Source: Symsagittifera roscoffensis
Taxonomy: Eukaryota > Xenacoelomorpha > Acoela > Convolutidae
Direction: 5' to 3'
DNA length: 64,000 bases
Assembly: GCF_963678635.1 (NCBI RefSeq)
Contig: NC_087062.1
Span: 3,311,556 to 3,375,555 of the forward strand
In this document: positions 19,446 through 30,525 of the stretch, one piece after another
Layout: each line of letters starts with the position of its first letter
How positions within the stretch are numbered: the stretch's first letter is position 1
Position numbers and translations under genes: made by a program
The notes under the pieces: model-generated
What the model saw: the letters and a program-made list of their open reading frames with translations, nothing else
What the model was told of the DNA's origin: nothing
The model's database searches: none

Positions 19446-19940
19446 TTAATCAAAGAGCTGTCGAGCAGCAGAAGAGTTCGGGAGGTTCTCTATGGAACGC
19501 AGAGCTGGGCGAGGTTCCATTGCTGGTGGTTGTTGTGGAGGAGTGTTTTGAGGCGTCATTGTTTCTGAGAATCCCTCATCTTCATCTATTGTGATGAGGT
19601 TTTCGACTGATCCTTCCTCCTCCCAAGGAAAGAGGAAGTCGTCGACTGGTTGAGCCACATATATAGAGTCAGGAATCTCGGGGTAGTTCATTCCCACATG
19701 CTCAGACACTTCCTCCATCATTTGCATTGTTCCAAGTTGGTTCTCTGTGATGGGAACTTGCATCATATGATGTTCGTTGAAATCCCTTCGCATCACTTCC
19801 ACCATGTGCCAGACTTGGATTGGGATATCCATTCGTGCCAGAAAAACTCCAGAGACTGTTTCTCGCACTTGAATTTGTACTAGATCAGGAGAAAATTCTA
19901 CAGAGTACATGAGGTTGCTGTTTTGCACTGAGAAGATCAT
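19446..19940 (-). CDS. Acidic protein, intact, possibly PC4-like N-terminus
   Basis: This intact 164-aa frame starts MIFSVQNSNLMY. The first 60 residues contain beta-strand-like blocks (QIQVRETVSGVFLARM and IPIQVWHMVEVMRR) faintly resembling a small ssDNA-binding fold. The middle is Met/Glu-rich, the C-terminus strongly acidic then Pro/Gln-rich (TPQNTPPQQPPAMEP), as in activation or phosphorylation regions. There is no acceptor next to the ATG. It could be a transcription or replication regulator; no family is recognised. Confidence 0.5.
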   Translation of the reverse strand: MIFSVQNSNLMYSVEFSPDLVQIQVRETVSGVFLARMDIPIQVWHMVEVMRRDFNEHHMMQVPITENQLGTMQMMEEVSEHVGMNYPEIPDSIYVAQPVDDFLFPWEEEGSVENLITIDEDEGFSETMTPQNTPPQQPPAMEPRPALRSIENLPNSSAARQLFD

Positions 19941-20473
19941 TTTGAGCAATAAATTGAGTACAAGAGTAAAAATAAGAAAGAGTACAGAGAGGGGTAGATG
20001 ATGGAAGATAAGTTGAAATTAAGATATTTAGAGCTGAGAGAGCAGGTAGTTGACGGTAGTTAAGTTGAAAATAAAATGATTTTTAGTTAAGAGAGAGGGG
20101 TACCTTCAACTGGAATGTGTGGGTTTAACCAATTAGAACGGATTTTCCTTATTTGGATTGTAGTCGTGTCCAATCAGATTTTAGTTTCCTTCTATGGAAT
20201 TCTTATACAAAACTCGTGTCTAATTGGAAACAAAGCTACATTTTACACATTGTCATTTCCAATAACAAAAAAGTTCATTTTTGTTCTAGTTGTCGTATCC
20301 AATCAGAAGACGCTTTTAAGGACTTAAGTTTTCCAAATAGGTAAAAATGTACACAAAAGCAATTGCAAAAATAGATGACCAAAAGGTGTTTGCAGTAAAA
20401 ATAAGAAATATTGCTGATATAAGTAACAAAAGAAAGAAAATTAATAAAAATAACATCTCTGCAAATTTTTTCA
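19941..20473. promoter_or_regulatory. Intergenic region with CCAATCAGA boxes
   Basis: Upstream of the acidic-protein gene, GTCGTRTCCAATCAGA occurs twice (CCAATCAGA at about 20170 and 20299), with related CCAAT/ATTGG words near 20128, 20222 and 20255. The inverse TCTGATTGG recurs near 21130 and 21178. This looks like a CCAAT-box promoter cluster. No gene is supported here. Confidence 0.45.
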
Positions 20474-21067
20474 TCAGGTTAATTGAATTTTTTGTTTGTA
20501 ATCAATGAAAAATTGCTGATTTTTGAGTAGATAGTCAAGTTCTTTGATTCTGATGTAAATCTGGGAAGATAACTCAACGTTGACGAAATTTTCAAAGCAA
20601 ACTTCTGGAAATCTGATTCCAAACCGAATCAAGCAGGATTTTGAACTTTGAAAATCTTTAAAGAAATGAAGGAATAAAGAACTTTGCTGGGGAGTTTTGA
20701 AAAATTTGGGTTTTGTATAGGGGATAAAAAGAGTTTTTGATATATTATCGTACGACTTTTTGATCAACTTCAAATTCTCGAGAATAAACAAAATTTCTTT
20801 CCTTGTGAGGTTTACTTCAGCTGAAAGTTTAAAACTTTGATACGCAATATGTGAATCAAAAGTAAACTCTTTGATTGAGTAAGTTTCTATAAAGAGACCT
20901 GTACTTAGTCGGATAACTCTATTTTGTACAATAAAGACGTCCAAAAAATTATGAAAAAAGTAAGAGTCAACATCTATTTCATCAATAAGAAAATCAATTG
21001 GAAATTTTTCCTTTTTCTTGTAAAGTAAATCGAGGAAGCTCAAATATGTTTTTTGATAGACATTTTT
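20474..21067 (-). CDS. Unknown Polinton ORF without an ATG
   Basis: About 197 codons are open, with plausible amino-acid composition (Phe/Lys/Ile-rich, SFKLSAEVNLTRKEILFILE, RFGIRFPEVCFENFVNVE). No methionine codon occurs in frame. A stop lies about 8 codons upstream. The start must come from a non-AUG codon, an upstream spliced exon, or a lost ATG. No domain is recognised. It sits just upstream of the polymerase on the opposite strand. Confidence 0.45.
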   Translation of the reverse strand, partial: KNVYQKTYLSFLDLLYKKKEKFPIDFLIDEIDVDSYFFHNFLDVFIVQNRVIRLSTGLFIETYSIKEFTFDSHIAYQSFKLSAEVNLTRKEILFILENLKLIKKSYDNISKTLFIPYTKPKFFKTPQQSSLFLHFFKDFQSSKSCLIRFGIRFPEVCFENFVNVELSSQIYIRIKELDYLLKNQQFFIDYKQKIQLT

Positions 21068-21117
21068 CAAATAATGATTAAGGTTTGTTTTTTAAATAAT
21101 AAACAGTTCACTTTAGA

Positions 21118-21426
21118 AAAAGCTGAACTCTGATTGGTTGATTTCCAACAAACAGTGTTACTAAAAAAATACTCAATTCTGATTGGTTGATTTTCTCTAA
21201 TGAAAAGCAAAAAAAAACGTATTCTATTCTGATTTTTTTTACGTTAAAAGCAACTGCTTTATACTTTGTATAACTACTTGAAATAATTTTCAAATATTTT
21301 TAACAATTCAAAGTAAGTAAAAATTATTTTTATTAAGTTTTTTGGAACATTTTAAATCTCCCACTTCGATATGTACCAAGTTCTAATCCCTTTATATTGA
21401 GACTTAAAAATTCTCCCATTTTTTAG
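21118..21426 (+). promoter_or_regulatory. Polymerase upstream region with TCTGATTGG boxes
   Basis: TCTGATTGGTTGATTT occurs near 21130 and 21178, with a third partial near 21228. A polypyrimidine/AG acceptor (cccattttttag) ends exactly at the polymerase ATG. Between the boxes and the ATG the sequence is AT-rich and non-coding. Confidence 0.45.
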
Positions 21427-24400
21427 ATGCCATCGCTGAATAGAAATGAGAAAGTGAAATGCGAGGATTGTGGTAAAGAGTACAGGAGGGATCATGCGGC
21501 TCGACATCGCAAGAGTTGTGCGCGAGGAGTTATTTCTTGTCCGGAATGTAATTATTGTACATACAACCAGCAAGAAATGAATTTCCATACGAGCAAGAAG
21601 CACGTTAAGTCAAACCCAAAGTCAACAAAGTGTGTATCGTGTGAGAAAGAATTTCCAAGCTATTATTCATTTCAACAGCATCGCAAGAAGGATCACGGAA
21701 TGAAAGCTAGAAAAACGAATGATTCTGTTGCTGATTTGAATAAAATCTTGGAAAACGAGGAGGATAGTGATCAGCTACGAGATGAGTTGAATGCCTGTCA
21801 ACACTTCTTGACAGATACTGAGATGGAAAATGGACGCCACAAAGTATTCAATTTTCAACTTTCAAAACTAGATTCTAATCTAGTTAATGAAAAACTGGAT
21901 CAATTCTTTGAAATACTTGATTGTGCAGCAAAAATCAACATTGCCTTGGGATTTGTGTTACGTAATTTAGAAACAAGCGAATATCGTTATTTCTACGCTC
22001 ATGAAAATAACACACTCTTTGATAAATCTATACTACTTTGTACTAAAGCAGACTTGACAACTATACCGAACAAGGTCAATGAGCAAGATATCATTGAAAT
22101 TTGTACACAAGAGAGACAAAATACGAAATGGCGATTCAAGCTGATCACTAATGTGACCATTTTTGCAGCCTTACTGAAAAATGTACCTATGGGATGTCCA
22201 GATTCTGTGATTCCCGAACCACTTCTGAGGAACAACCATGTTAATTGTTTGATTTCGAATCAAGACACAAAACAACCATACAATGACAATTTGTGTTTGT
22301 TTCGAGCGCTTGCAGTTCATTTACATGGAACAACTGGTCTTGAAACATCCAGTTCCAAGATCTTTAACGATTTTCTGGAGAAATCGGGTTGTGATCCGAA
22401 ACAGTTTCGTGGAGTTTCGATGGATAATCTACCAGTAGTTGAAGATGTAGTAGAGAAAAACATCTTTATCTACGATATAGACATTGAAGATGGAGACTTC
22501 GTGGGAGAATTAGCTCGGAGAAGTATCGGTAAATATGAGAACACAGTGAAACTTCTACGATACAACAACCACATTATTTACGTCAATAACATCGACAACT
22601 TCTTCAAATGCTTCCGATGCCCAAATTGCGATACATTTTTCCACAAAGCAGACCACGTCAACAAGCATCTCCTACGATGCAAAGATCGAATCAAAAACAT
22701 TTACCCCAAAAATGTTTATACTCTACGAGAGACGTTATTTGAAAAACTGGATGGGTTCAATATTGAGTACACAAAAGAACAAACCTTATTCAAAAATGTC
22801 GCTAGTTTTTGACACTGAATCAATTTGCGTGCCATCCGAAGAACTAAAACCAACCGAAACAATAACTTGGATCGGGAAGCATGAACCCATATCATTGTCA
22901 ATTTCATCCAATTTGCTTGACAAACCCATTTTTTTGTGTGAAAAAGATCCACAATCCCTCATTATTGATTTTGTGGCAAACTTGGAGTTGTTAGCCGAAA
23001 AAAATAAAACCGAAATGCGATCAAAGTTTCTGGAAATTGAAAATAACATCAAAAAGCGATTACACACATTTTTCAGCATACTTAAAGAACGAGTTAGTTT
23101 CAACAAGATTGAAGCAAGAGAGTACGAAGATGAATGTATCGAGAATGAGGAAGAAACAGACGCATTCACTCACTTTCTCAGGATTCAAAAAAATCAATTG
23201 ATTGATTTGATGCAACATCTAGAGAGATACACCAATACTCTACCAGTATTTGGATTCAACAGTGGTCGGTATGATATAAACCTCATTAAATCATACCTAA
23301 TTCCCTACCTTATCAACGAAAAAGAAATTGAACCTTCAGTTATCAAGAAAGCAAACGACTTTGTTTCCTTCAAATTTGGAGATGTTCAGCTTCTGGACAT
23401 TATGAAGTTTTTGGGTGGAGCTATTACCTTAGACTCTTTTCTAAAAGCTTACAAAGCCAGTGAGCTGAAAGGATACTTTCCATACGAGTGGTTTGATACT
23501 CCGAACAAGCTTGATGAACAACAACTACCCTCGTATGATGACTTCTACAGCAAACTGTAGAATAGTAACCCTCTCGATAAAGAGTTTGATGATTATCAAA
23601 AACTTCTTAACACTGGGATAACTAAAGAGCAAGCCTTGAAAAAACTCGGTCTCAAAACTAAACCAGCTACGGGATTGGAAAACTACAACTACCTTAAATC
23701 TATCTGGGAACAGGAAGAGATGACAACATTTCACGACTTTCTACGGTGGTATAATTGTTGTTCCTACCCTTGATGCTATGCAGAAAATGATTGAATTTTA
23801 TCATGACAAACGGATAGATATGTTAAAGCTCGGCTGCACACTACCGAATCTAGCCAACATCTGTCTACACAAATCAACCGACTATAAGTTCTACCCATTC
23901 TTTTCGAGTGATAGTGACTTGCTTGAAAAAATACGGGAAGATATGACCGGTGGTCCATCAATTGTTTTCACAAGGAAAGCAGTAGCAAATGAAACCTTTA
24001 TTCGAAAATCAAAAAATTTGTGTAAATCAATTGTTGGGATTGATGCTAGTCAACTCTATCCTTTTTCTATGTGTCAGGATATGCCCACAGGTTTGTATAC
24101 GAGATCGGACTACGATGAAGAAACACAAAAATTCAAGGCAAGGCAAAATCGAGTTCGAAAATTTGAAAATATGGTCATGTCATACTTTCAAGCAACCAGA
24201 ACTGAATGTAAAATTGAGAGTTACTACACTACAGGAAAACAGAAAAAAATTGATTGCTTTAGTGTTGATGGTTATTGCAACCATTGTAAGACTGTCTTTG
24301 AAGCAATGGGTTGTTATTTCCATTTTTGTCCTTGTCAAGAAGCTAGACCGAGCCTAACTGATGATGATATCAAACGAGGAACCAAGAAAAGAGAAATGGA

Positions 24401-25768
24401 TGATCTTCGAAAAGACTACATTCGAGAAAAAGGATACTCTATAGAAGAAATGTGGGAGTGTAGCTGGTGGGATCAATTTAAAAACAATGTAGACGTGAAA
24501 AATCACGTTAGAACTCACTTTCCCTTCAAAAGACCTCTTTCTACAAATTCACTAGAGCAAAACATTAGAAATGAAAAATGTTTGGCTATGTGCAATGCGA
24601 TCTGAGTGTTCCAGATGAGCTTAAGGCAAAATTTTCCAATTTCCCACCTATTTTCAAAAATATTGATGTTTCCAGAAACGATATTGGTGAATATATGAAG
24701 ACATATGCGGAAGAAAACGATTTGTTAAAACAATCGCAAAGAATGTTGATATCGAGCTTCAAATTGACCAACGGAACACTGATCACACCATTTTTCAGTT
24801 TTTATTTGGATCTAGGACTACAATGTACAAAAATTCATCGTTTTGTACAATACACACCGCATAAAGTATTCAACAGTTTTGTTCAGTCTGTTGTTGATTC
24901 TAGGCGAGCCGGCGATGAAAATCCATTATCTGGCGTAGTAGCCGAAACAATGAAACTTCTAGGAAACAGTTCCTACGGCTATCAAATAATGGACAGATCA
25001 AAACATACTATGACAAAATATCTTGGAGACGAAAAAACCCACAAAGCTATCAATAACCAATTCTTCAAGAGACTTAATATCGTAGCTAAAGATTTGTATG
25101 AAGTGGAACTTGTTAAATCTACTATAGAGCATCGTGAACCAATTATAGTAGGATTTTTTATACTACAGTATGCCAAGTTGAGAATGTTGGAGTTGTATTA
25201 TAACTTTTTCGATGAATTTTGCGATGTCAACAAATTCGAAGAACTCGAAATGGATACAGATTCCCTCTATTTGGCCTTGGCAGAAGAAGATTTAGATGAT
25301 TGTATCCTTCCCAGCAAGCGAGCAGAATGGACTGAAAGGCGAAGCAAGGACTGTCGAGACGATTTCAGAGCAGATGCAAAAAACAACTTTTTTCCCCGTA
25401 CTTGCTGTTCTAAACATAAGAAACATGACAAAAGAGAACCAGGATTGTTCAAGGAGGAGTTCAGATGCACCGAAATGTTATGCCTGTGTAGTAAAACCTA
25501 TTGCTGTTACGATAGTAAAAGTCAAAAGTATAAGTTTAGCAGTAAAGGTCTGAACAAACAGGCATTAGAAGACTCTGGAGATGGACCAATGGCAAAGTAT
25601 CGACAAGTACTGGATGAGGCAGTGAATTTGAAGTCAACGAATAGAGGATTTAAAACGATTAACCATGCAGTCGTGACTTATGAACAAACTAAAAAAGGAC
25701 TGAGCTATTTTTACCCTAAACGGGAAGTTGAATGTGATGGAATACATACTAAACCTCTAAATTTGTAA
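21427..25768 (+). pseudogene. Protein-primed family B DNA polymerase (pPolB), four frames
   Basis: This replicates the element. The N-terminal part carries C2H2-type zinc fingers (CEDCGKEYRRDH..H, CVSCEKEFPSYY..H), an OTU-like NDNLCLFRALAVHLHG block (about residue 285-300) and another finger (CPNCDTFFHKADHV). Then come exonuclease motifs (VFDTES; VFGFNSGRYDINLI), a cysteine-rich insertion (GYCNHCKTVFEAMGC), motif A (IDASQLYPFSM), motif B (KLLGNSSYGY) and motif C (MDTDSLYL). All catalytic motifs are visible. The reading is broken by frame changes near 22787 (A5 run), 23750 and 24573 (A5 run) and a TAG at 23558-23560. Total length of about 1,440 codons is normal for the family. Right-end plus-strand position is typical. 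Confidence 0.92.
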
Positions 25769-25914
25769 GAGATTTGTAGATGCTGTGAACTAATACATTA
25801 TCTCTGTAATTAACCTTTTTTTTTAAAAAAAAAACTCTTTTTAAACGCTACGTTTGGGTTAAGAGTATGTTGTTTTTTGATTAAAAAACTTTTACAATCT
25901 GGAAAATTGGCTAA
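25769..25914. other. Short non-coding spacer after the polymerase
   Basis: AT-rich sequence with homopolymer runs between the polymerase stop and the right terminal repeat. No gene. Confidence 0.6.
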
Positions 25915-26314
25915 ATCGAGCTCCAAAAAACTCGGGTGCCAAAATTTTTTTTGAAACTTACCATCTGAAACTTTACCATCTTACCATCTGAAACCTACCA
26001 TCGTAATACATTAGGAATCCTATTCCCTAATGAGTTCTTAATTCCCTACAAGGAATGTCTTAGACATAGGGAAATCTTTACATGGGAAATTCGGGCGCCA
26101 AAAATTTTTCTGAAACTTACCATCTGAAACCTCGTATCTTAATACATTGGGAAACCTATTCCCTATCTTAATACATTGGGAAATCTATAGCCTATGTTAA
26201 TACATAGGGTGGCGACCGGATAGTCTATAGCCTATGTTAATACATGGAGGTCGCCATCCCCCCCCCCCCCCAACCCCCCCCCCCCCCCGCTGAAATGCTC
26301 CAACCTATACTACT
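25915..26314 (-). repeat. Right terminal inverted repeat of the Polinton
   Basis: The reverse complement matches the left end, with an extra internal repetition of the 'aatacattgggaaa/aatacataggg' blocks, so it is longer (about 400 bp against about 210). It holds two ACTTAC words (GTAAGT on the minus strand, near 25956 and 26116). Two C-runs (26258-26271 and 26274-26288) replace the shorter G-run of the left end. Confidence 0.88.
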
Positions 26315-26320
26315 AACAAC
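26315..26320. repeat. Right target-site duplication of the Polinton (AACAAC)
   Basis: Exact match to 4951-4956, directly outside the right terminal repeat. Confidence 0.93.
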
Positions 26321-28317
26321 ACACACACTTAAAGTAACATCATTGCTGAAAAAACTAAACTGAATCTGCAACTTTTTTTTCAGATAATTCTACAAAAATG
26401 TAGCATCCGACTTGTTACTACTAGCTAATATCAAGTTCAAAATTTTTCTGGAACTCAGTAAGATGACAACAAAACCTGATCGTTATACAAAAAATTTAGT
26501 TTTCTTCGCTCTGGTAAGAAAAAAGCGAGGACTTTTGAGGTTCAAACTTTCAACAAAAATTCCATTCCGATGAACTCAAGCTCTCAAATTTCTTTAAATT
26601 ACAGTCATTTGATGTGAAGTTAGCACAGAGAGTTCCATCCACAGTTATATTTGCAAGGGAAAAAACACAATTTTCTCGAAATTTTTAAAATTCGTTTCAT
26701 TAGTCAAAAAAGAACCAAAGATTAATCTTGAGGTAGACATGGTCGAGAAATTGAACACATGTTTTACATTATTAACCTAAAGGATACGAATTGTCCCTTT
26801 TCTCTGGCATTTGATTTAAATACTGCAACTGAAAATTAAATGAAGATGCTGTTTGGAAACCAAATTTTTTCAGACTGCTTTTTTCGAATCATTTACTTTT
26901 TTCGGAATTTTTATTCCAAAATAAATGAAAATTGGAAGCGTTCTAGTTTGAAATATCATTCAATTTTGTTTGGTTGATAAAACGAAGTTCACAATTTTTC
27001 AAAAAAAGTTTTTAGCAGCTATAATAACATGCAAGTCTCAGAAAGCCTCAATTTCTTTTTGTTAGTCCACAAAAAGAGCAATCTGAACAGCATTAGTCAT
27101 GCTTTAGTGGAGCAAAAAATCAATCGAAAAATCTTCATGAGCGATAATGGCTCAGCACTTAAAAAAAGCAGCCAATCAAGTCAAAGAATGCTTCATTTTT
27201 TTAAGCACCCTGGCATGATTGTTAATTTGGGCAGCTTGAATTTTCGGCACGTTGACTTGCCAGTTTGTATATTTTTGATTTTATTTTTTTTAGTCCTGTG
27301 CTTCCTGTTTTTTTTGCATTCTGACGAACGATGTTCATTGTCTTAAGCTCTTCTCGATTCTATTTACCTAACCATGCGAACTTTGCTCATGGACTTTTCT
27401 TGCAACCAACTGGTAGAGCTTCAGTTTCTTGACCTTTCCGAGTTTTATTACGCTTGCAATTAGCAAATGATATTAAATCGAATAGAGACTTTTTTTCGGG
27501 TTAGCAACTTGTTTAACAGAATCACTTGAATCACTTGATATCTTTTTCAAATGAATTCAAATTTGTCGGCTTAGTTCCCACATACTAAATTTTTTTTTGC
27601 TTTATGCAGCTTCCATTGAAGTTGTTTTTTTTTTCGTATGCATTTTTTCCTGCAATTTTTAATTCTACTAATCTTGAGTTCGTATACTTTTTTTTACCCT
27701 TGCCATTCTCCAATGTTGATTCTTCTTCTGGTTAGTGGTTTTCGGCCTAGTTTCCTTCGGTTCATTTTCCGTTTTTTTATTATCATATATATTATCTGGT
27801 ACTAGTTTTTATCGGCCTACTTTAGGAATCATAGTTTTATATTGATACCAAAATGTTTTTAGAATAAATGATAGTTGTGTAATTTGTCATTCTACCAATC
27901 AGCGTTTGAATAATCAGCGTTTTTTTAAGTTTTTTTTTGATTAAATGGTTTTGGCTAATGTTGTACCGGCTTAATCAACCATATTGCGTTTTTGTGTGTT
28001 GTTTCAACGGACTGAAAAATCCTGTTTGACAAAATTAGATATTTTGGAAATGTATGGGTTGGTTTTTTCTCACTTTTTTGATAAATTTTCAAAGGTTTTT
28101 TTTTTCACTTTTTGCAAAAATTTAGTGCAGTAGTAAACTACTCTACCGAAATTCAAAATCGGCCTACCATCGAAATACCACGTGCAACCGTTTGTGCCTG
28201 CATATTCTTCTATTCTCTCCTTACCCTACCCTACTGTCTACAGTCCTATGAAAAAGGGGGAATATTCGGCCCATGTTTTTATATTTTTTCGTTTTCTCAA
28301 AAAATGATCTCCAAAAG
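26321..28317. other. Host intergenic sequence, no supported gene
   Basis: T-rich sequence with short low-complexity frames only. No domain or splice-consistent coding stretch is visible. Confidence 0.55.
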
Positions 28318-29220
28318 CTGAGATTTTAGGTTCAATGGATTGAATAGGTTATGGAGAACGCCCCTGCATAAACGGCTTCACCCATTTTTTTTCTCCACAA
28401 AAAACATGGTCCTCCAAATAGTAAAACTTTTGATTTTTTGTACCATGGTTTGAGTCTTTTTGATTTTTTCTCGAAACCTACCCGCCCAAATCTGAGATTT
28501 TGGGCTCAATCCAATTAACAGTCTGTAGAAATCTTTTGTGCGCGTGCAGCTATGTCCATTTTTTTTTATACTAAAAGTAATGGCCCTCGGAAAAGTCAAT
28601 AATTTAGTTTTGACCCTCTTTTGAAATTTCTTCGACTTTTCGCGAAAACTACCTTATCAAATTTGAGATTTTGTGTTCAATCAAAACAACAGATTGAGGA
28701 AAACTTCCCTATATAATCCACCAATTATTTTTTGTTATGCAAAAGTTATGGTCCTCAAAAAGTCAATAATGTGTTTGTTGTACCGTCATTTGAACTTTTT
28801 GGCTTATCTCGAAAACTACCAACTCAAATCTTAAAACTTTGAGTTCAATCGAAACACCAGGTTAGTTTTGTGATTTTTTGTTCAGCGGCTACGCCCATAT
28901 GTTCTTACCCAAAAAATTTGATTTGCAAAAAAAGACAATTATTACGTTAAAGGTTCGGGTTCAATTAAAAAGTGCGGTTTGATAATCTTCTGTGTAAGCG
29001 ATCTTGACCTTTTTTTGCAGAAGAAGTTATTGATTTCGGAAAGTCATGTTTTTGAAATTTTAACCGTTTTTCAGAAATTTTTTGTTTTCTTAGAAACTAC
29101 TCTATCAAACTTGAGATGGAAGGTTCAATCGAAAGAACCGATTGTGAGAAATTTTCCCATAGAAGGGGCAACTCCTTATTTTTTTAAACAAATTTTGTAA
29201 TTGGAAAGATTGCATTTTCT
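28318..29220. repeat. Degenerate tandem repeat, period about 170 bp
   Basis: Blocks of the type 'ctgagattttgggctcaatc' followed some 130 bp later by 'cgaaaactacc..atcaaa' recur near 28319, 28492, 28663, 28830, (28944) and 29110. The regular steps are 173, 171 and 167 bp, then less regular. Units also share 'atggtcctc..aaagtcaataa'. This is an old, diverged satellite-like array. Confidence 0.7.
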
Positions 29221-30525
29221 CGAAAATTTTCACTCGTCTCACTTGTTTTAGTAGAGAACTAACTACAGTCAATGAATGAATTTTTAGGCTCCAAGCTGAT
29301 CGATGTATTACCAAGCTAGTTATATGGCAGTTTTTTCAATGTTTTCGCTATTTTCAACTAATAAATTTAGTCTATTGGCCAATTCAGTCGCATCTAACAA
29401 GCTAAAATAGCAACCAAAAAATTGTGGCAAAAATGAAATTGCTAGTAAACTGCTATTAAACTAAATGTGCATGGACATTTTTTGCTTCTTGCACATCAAT
29501 CGAACATACTTGTAAAGGTATTTTTTGAGTACTCGGCTCAAAATACAGATTATTTAATCTTGTGTTGTTTTTTGCTTTTACCAGGAGTGGCTTGGTGAAA
29601 TTTAATTCAGTTCAACAATTTTTTTCCTATTTTCGCCGATATGTCTGAGGTTTTATCGTCTGTGACGTTTCATTTTGTTTGCTTTGCGAGCACTGAGCAT
29701 GCGATTGTTTTCTTTCCATCCTCTGATCTCTAATTTATCCGACTTTAGGTGGCTTTCCACGCCGTCGACTTCAAAACAACCGAACCTAAATCCAAAACTA
29801 GACGCCTTATATTCTGGTTTCTTGAGCATGGGGGGGTTATTTGATGTTTTGTCTGTATTTAATCAATGACCGTAATCATTTTTTGATGCTCCATCCTTAA
29901 ACAGGTGCGGACGGGCTGACTGTTAGTTATAATTCTCTTGTTTATGATTCGCTTAGTGATTTAATTTCAACAACACAATTTTTTCCAACATGACGTTTTG
30001 GTCCACTAAAAAATTCCCAAGCTCAGCATCAAATATTCAGCTGTAAATCAAGTATTATGACGATTATAAATGGAAAATAAAAAAAATCCGATTAAAATTT
30101 TCCCTTTTTTCAAATAAGCCAACGTGCATTTTCGCACTATCTGCATCTTTTCACTATTCCTATAATAACATATTACATGAGAAAAAATAATCAGAGCTGT
30201 GATTTTTGAAGCTCGTTAGCCTTCCCTCGATCTAAATTGGGATCCATTTCTCCTTTCGTTGACTTTGAGTGACACATACCGTTCTCCAGTTCAAAAATTT
30301 ACGATGAGCGACGTGCGTTTACGATTATTTATACCTTTTGCTTATAAAATTTTTCTCCTGCCGAAATGAAATGAGGTCGAAATCTCAGTAATACGTGGAA
30401 AATTTCAGTTCAACTGCATGAAGCTTACCTTTTCCTTATTTTTTTAAATAATTTAAAATTATTATTTAAAATGAATGTTGAAATTTCAAAATTAATTTAA
30501 CCTGAAATCTGAAAACCCGATCAGC
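29221..30525. other. Host intergenic/upstream region
   Basis: No gene is supported. It ends in 'aaaacccgatcag', an AG one base before the start of the host gene, which could be a trans- or cis-splice acceptor. Confidence 0.5.

Larger units (their letters stand above)
4957..26314. mobile_element. Polinton/Maverick DNA transposon, complete borders, mostly decayed genes
   Basis: This 21,358-bp element has inverted terminal repeats starting AGTAGTATAGGTTGG at both ends and a perfect 6-bp target duplication. It encodes the diagnostic Polinton set: protein-primed family B DNA polymerase, retrovirus-type integrase, adenovirus-like cysteine protease, FtsK/HerA-type packaging ATPase, and major and minor jelly-roll capsid proteins. 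Genes for capsid, integrase and ATPase are on the minus strand; the polymerase reads outward on the plus strand at the right end. Most core genes carry stops or frameshifts, so autonomous activity is unlikely for this copy as assembled. A 3.54-kb internal tandem duplication and a 31-bp minisatellite enlarge it. Confidence 0.96.

Noticed and set aside
20115-20344. Plus-strand short frames in the CCAAT-box region
   Set aside because: Overlapping frames of 60-70 codons with hydrophobic low-information sequence in a probable promoter.
26247-26289. Poly-C tract as a G-quadruplex regulatory element
   Set aside because: Two long C-runs within the terminal repeat are likely homopolymer expansion (the left end has only a short G-run), and the exact length is unreliable in assembly.
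27029-27346. 105-codon plus frame as a host gene
   Set aside because: The C-terminus is a Phe/Leu run from T-rich sequence, with no splice context and no recognisable domain.
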